A stretch of DNA of 14,437 nucleotides, taken from positions 1 through 14,437 of the forward strand of contig JAJRAL010000172.1 in assembly GCA_028679935.1 (NCBI GenBank), read 5' to 3'. The translations under genes were made by a program, and so were the position numbers. Below, one piece after another: positions 13,136 to 14,437 of this stretch. Position 1 is the stretch's first letter. Every line of letters starts with the position of its first letter. Under the pieces are notes generated by a model. It made no database searches and was not told where the DNA came from. It saw only the letters and a list, made by a program, of their open reading frames with translations. This stretch comes from Methanomassiliicoccales archaeon. GTDB lineage: Archaea > Thermoplasmatota > Thermoplasmata > Methanomassiliicoccales > UBA472.

Positions 13136-14431
13136 TCACGACTTCGAGGCGGTCGCCTTCGGGATGAGCGGGACGGCGTAGGTGATCATGAGACTGGTGA
13201 TGACGGCTATCGTTGCGGCCGGAATCAGGGTGGCCGTGAACAGCGTCGCGGTTATCATCGTGACGGCAATCGGCGACTTGAACACGCTGACGAAGATCGC
13301 CCCCATGACGCAGGCGAGGCAGACCCCCGCCGGGATGAAGGGCAATGCAATGCTGATCGCCATTCCAACCGCGGCTCCCATGAACAGCGTCGGGAAAATG
13401 TAGCCACCCGCCCAACCCGTGCCGATGCACCAGCTGGTGAGCAGCATCTTGACAAGAGCCAGGACGAGGAGCATGACCACCCCGAGTGTTGCCGCTTGTT
13501 CTATGACGTCATTCACCTGCGTCTCACCGGTGAATAGCGTGAGCGGAAAGAGGACACCGACGATGCCCAGGATCAGACCTCCTATCACCGCCTGGATCAC
13601 TGGATACCTCTTGTACGGGGTGGTCCTGCGCCTCATCCACTGGAATACATAGATGAAAGCAAGGCCAATCGCGGCACCGATCGCGCCGAGGATGACGGCA
13701 TAGCCGAGGTCATAGAGGTGAAACTCGGGGTATGGAGGGAAGGTGTATTTACCCATGACCGAACCAGTCAGGATGAAGAAGACGACGTATCCGGTAGTTG
13801 ACGCGACAATGCCGGGAATGAGCATACGCCATGAGAAATGCCCTTTCTCGAGCGACCCCTCGACTGTAATAATCGACATGGCGAACGGGTTGCCGAAGAA
13901 CGAACCCATGGTCCCGCTCACCGCGGCGAAAGTGTAAGCGGCCACCCCTTGACTCGGGAGCTTCGTCTTGTCCGCGAGCCAGGTCCCTATCGCACCAGAG
14001 CCAGCAATCAGCGGTCCTTCCGGCCCGACCGATCCACCGAAGATTATCGCGAACGAACCCCGGACGAGGTTCGCGATCCCGCCCCGGGGCCTGATCCTGC
14101 CCGACTCCGCAACCTCATCCATCTCTTCGGCAAGAACGGTGGCCGGCTCCCTCGTCAGCTTGATGGTGAGCCCAACGACCAAGCCGCCGAGGGTGCAGAT
14201 GGCCACAGTGTAGATTGCCATGTCCGTGCCGGTAATGCCGTAGCTGTTCGGTACCGTCGTCCAGATGAAGTCCAGCGCCGGAAAGACCGTCAGGAAGAAG
14301 ACGGCAGTGAAGAGGCCAGCGATGATACCGACCACCCCGCACAAGAGGGTGATTGTGATGAACGCCTTGTCCATCAGGCTGCCCGAGGCCCCCGCATCAC
14401 CCCCCGTTGGGCCCTTCGACTCCTCCGCCAT
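13136..14431 (-). CDS. ClC-family chloride channel/transporter, variant filter motifs
   Basis: A 431-residue polytopic membrane protein, near the usual length of a ClC subunit without C-terminal CBS domains. The second ClC signature is GGSVGPEGPLIAGSGAIG, with the gating glutamate kept as Glu138 but proline in place of the usual Arg/Lys of G(R/K)EGP. The third signature is GTGWAGGYIFPTLFMGAAVG (Phe346-Pro347), like GSGGxFxPSLFxGA. The first signature, GSGIP, is not recognisable; the matching place reads REPATVLAEEMDEV. ClC proteins move chloride or other anions, as channels or as proton antiporters; the substrate here is unclear. ATG 14431 is followed by a hydrophilic tail before the first membrane segment and is a sound start, but only six upstream bases are visible. 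It ends about 30 nt before the leu promoter. Confidence 0.85.
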   Translation of the reverse strand: MAEESKGPTGGDAGASGSLMDKAFITITLLCGVVGIIAGLFTAVFFLTVFPALDFIWTTVPNSYGITGTDMAIYTVAICTLGGLVVGLTIKLTREPATVLAEEMDEVAESGRIRPRGGIANLVRGSFAIIFGGSVGPEGPLIAGSGAIGTWLADKTKLPSQGVAAYTFAAVSGTMGSFFGNPFAMSIITVEGSLEKGHFSWRMLIPGIVASTTGYVVFFILTGSVMGKYTFPPYPEFHLYDLGYAVILGAIGAAIGLAFIYVFQWMRRRTTPYKRYPVIQAVIGGLILGIVGVLFPLTLFTGETQVNDVIEQAATLGVVMLLVLALVKMLLTSWCIGTGWAGGYIFPTLFMGAAVGMAISIALPFIPAGVCLACVMGAIFVSVFKSPIAVTMITATLFTATLIPAATIAVITSLMITYAVPLIPKATASKS

Positions 14432-14437
14432 ACCAGC

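Overview
The window reads as chromosomal DNA from a GC-rich euryarchaeon, most plausibly of the Thermoplasmatota or a neighbouring lineage; that placement is an inference from gene content, not a proof. Support comes from the archaeal-type threonyl-tRNA synthetase with its N-terminal D-amino-acid-type editing domain, a ThiD-ThiN fusion of the archaeal type, BRE/TATA-like boxes about 25-34 nt in front of start codons (short-leader or leaderless mRNAs), and Shine-Dalgarno sites of the GAGGTGA type inside operons. I see no mobile element, CRISPR array, rRNA or tRNA. Genes are densely packed and no gene-free stretch exceeds about 200 bases.

Layout. Positions 1-1054 (minus) hold a small unrecognised protein gene translationally coupled to a LUD-domain (LutB/LutC-like) protein whose 3' part lies outside the window. 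Positions 1211-3697 (plus) hold thiDN, then a GT4 glycosyltransferase. A second GT4 glycosyltransferase (3698-4870, minus) abuts it stop to stop. Then come a VTT/DedA-like membrane protein (4980-5588, plus), a membrane-anchored FKBP-type prolyl isomerase (5596-6504, minus) and thrS (6623-8461, plus). Positions 8471-12937 (minus) are a complete leucine operon in the order leuA-leuC-leuD-leuB with overlapping genes. Upstream of it lies a ClC-family chloride channel/transporter gene (13136-14431, minus).

The most interesting signal is in the 198-nt gap in front of leuA. Between a clear TATA box and leuA lies a 20-codon open reading frame with its own well-spaced Shine-Dalgarno site. It encodes MRAGSNIQDSILRLLPASLL: five leucine codons among its last nine, two directly before the stop. 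Just after its stop a sequence can pair with, and mask, the leuA Shine-Dalgarno site. This is the architecture of a leucine-sensing leader peptide working by attenuation, a device well known in bacteria (leuL) but, to my knowledge, not an established control mechanism in archaea. The likely logic is that ribosomes short of charged Leu-tRNA stall at the end of the leader, cover the pairing partner and expose the leuA start; with ample leucine the hairpin forms and translation of leuA, and of the coupled leuC, leuD and leuB, drops. There is no T-run for intrinsic termination, so translational control, or control through uncoupled transcription, is more likely than a classic terminator. This model is inferred from sequence only.
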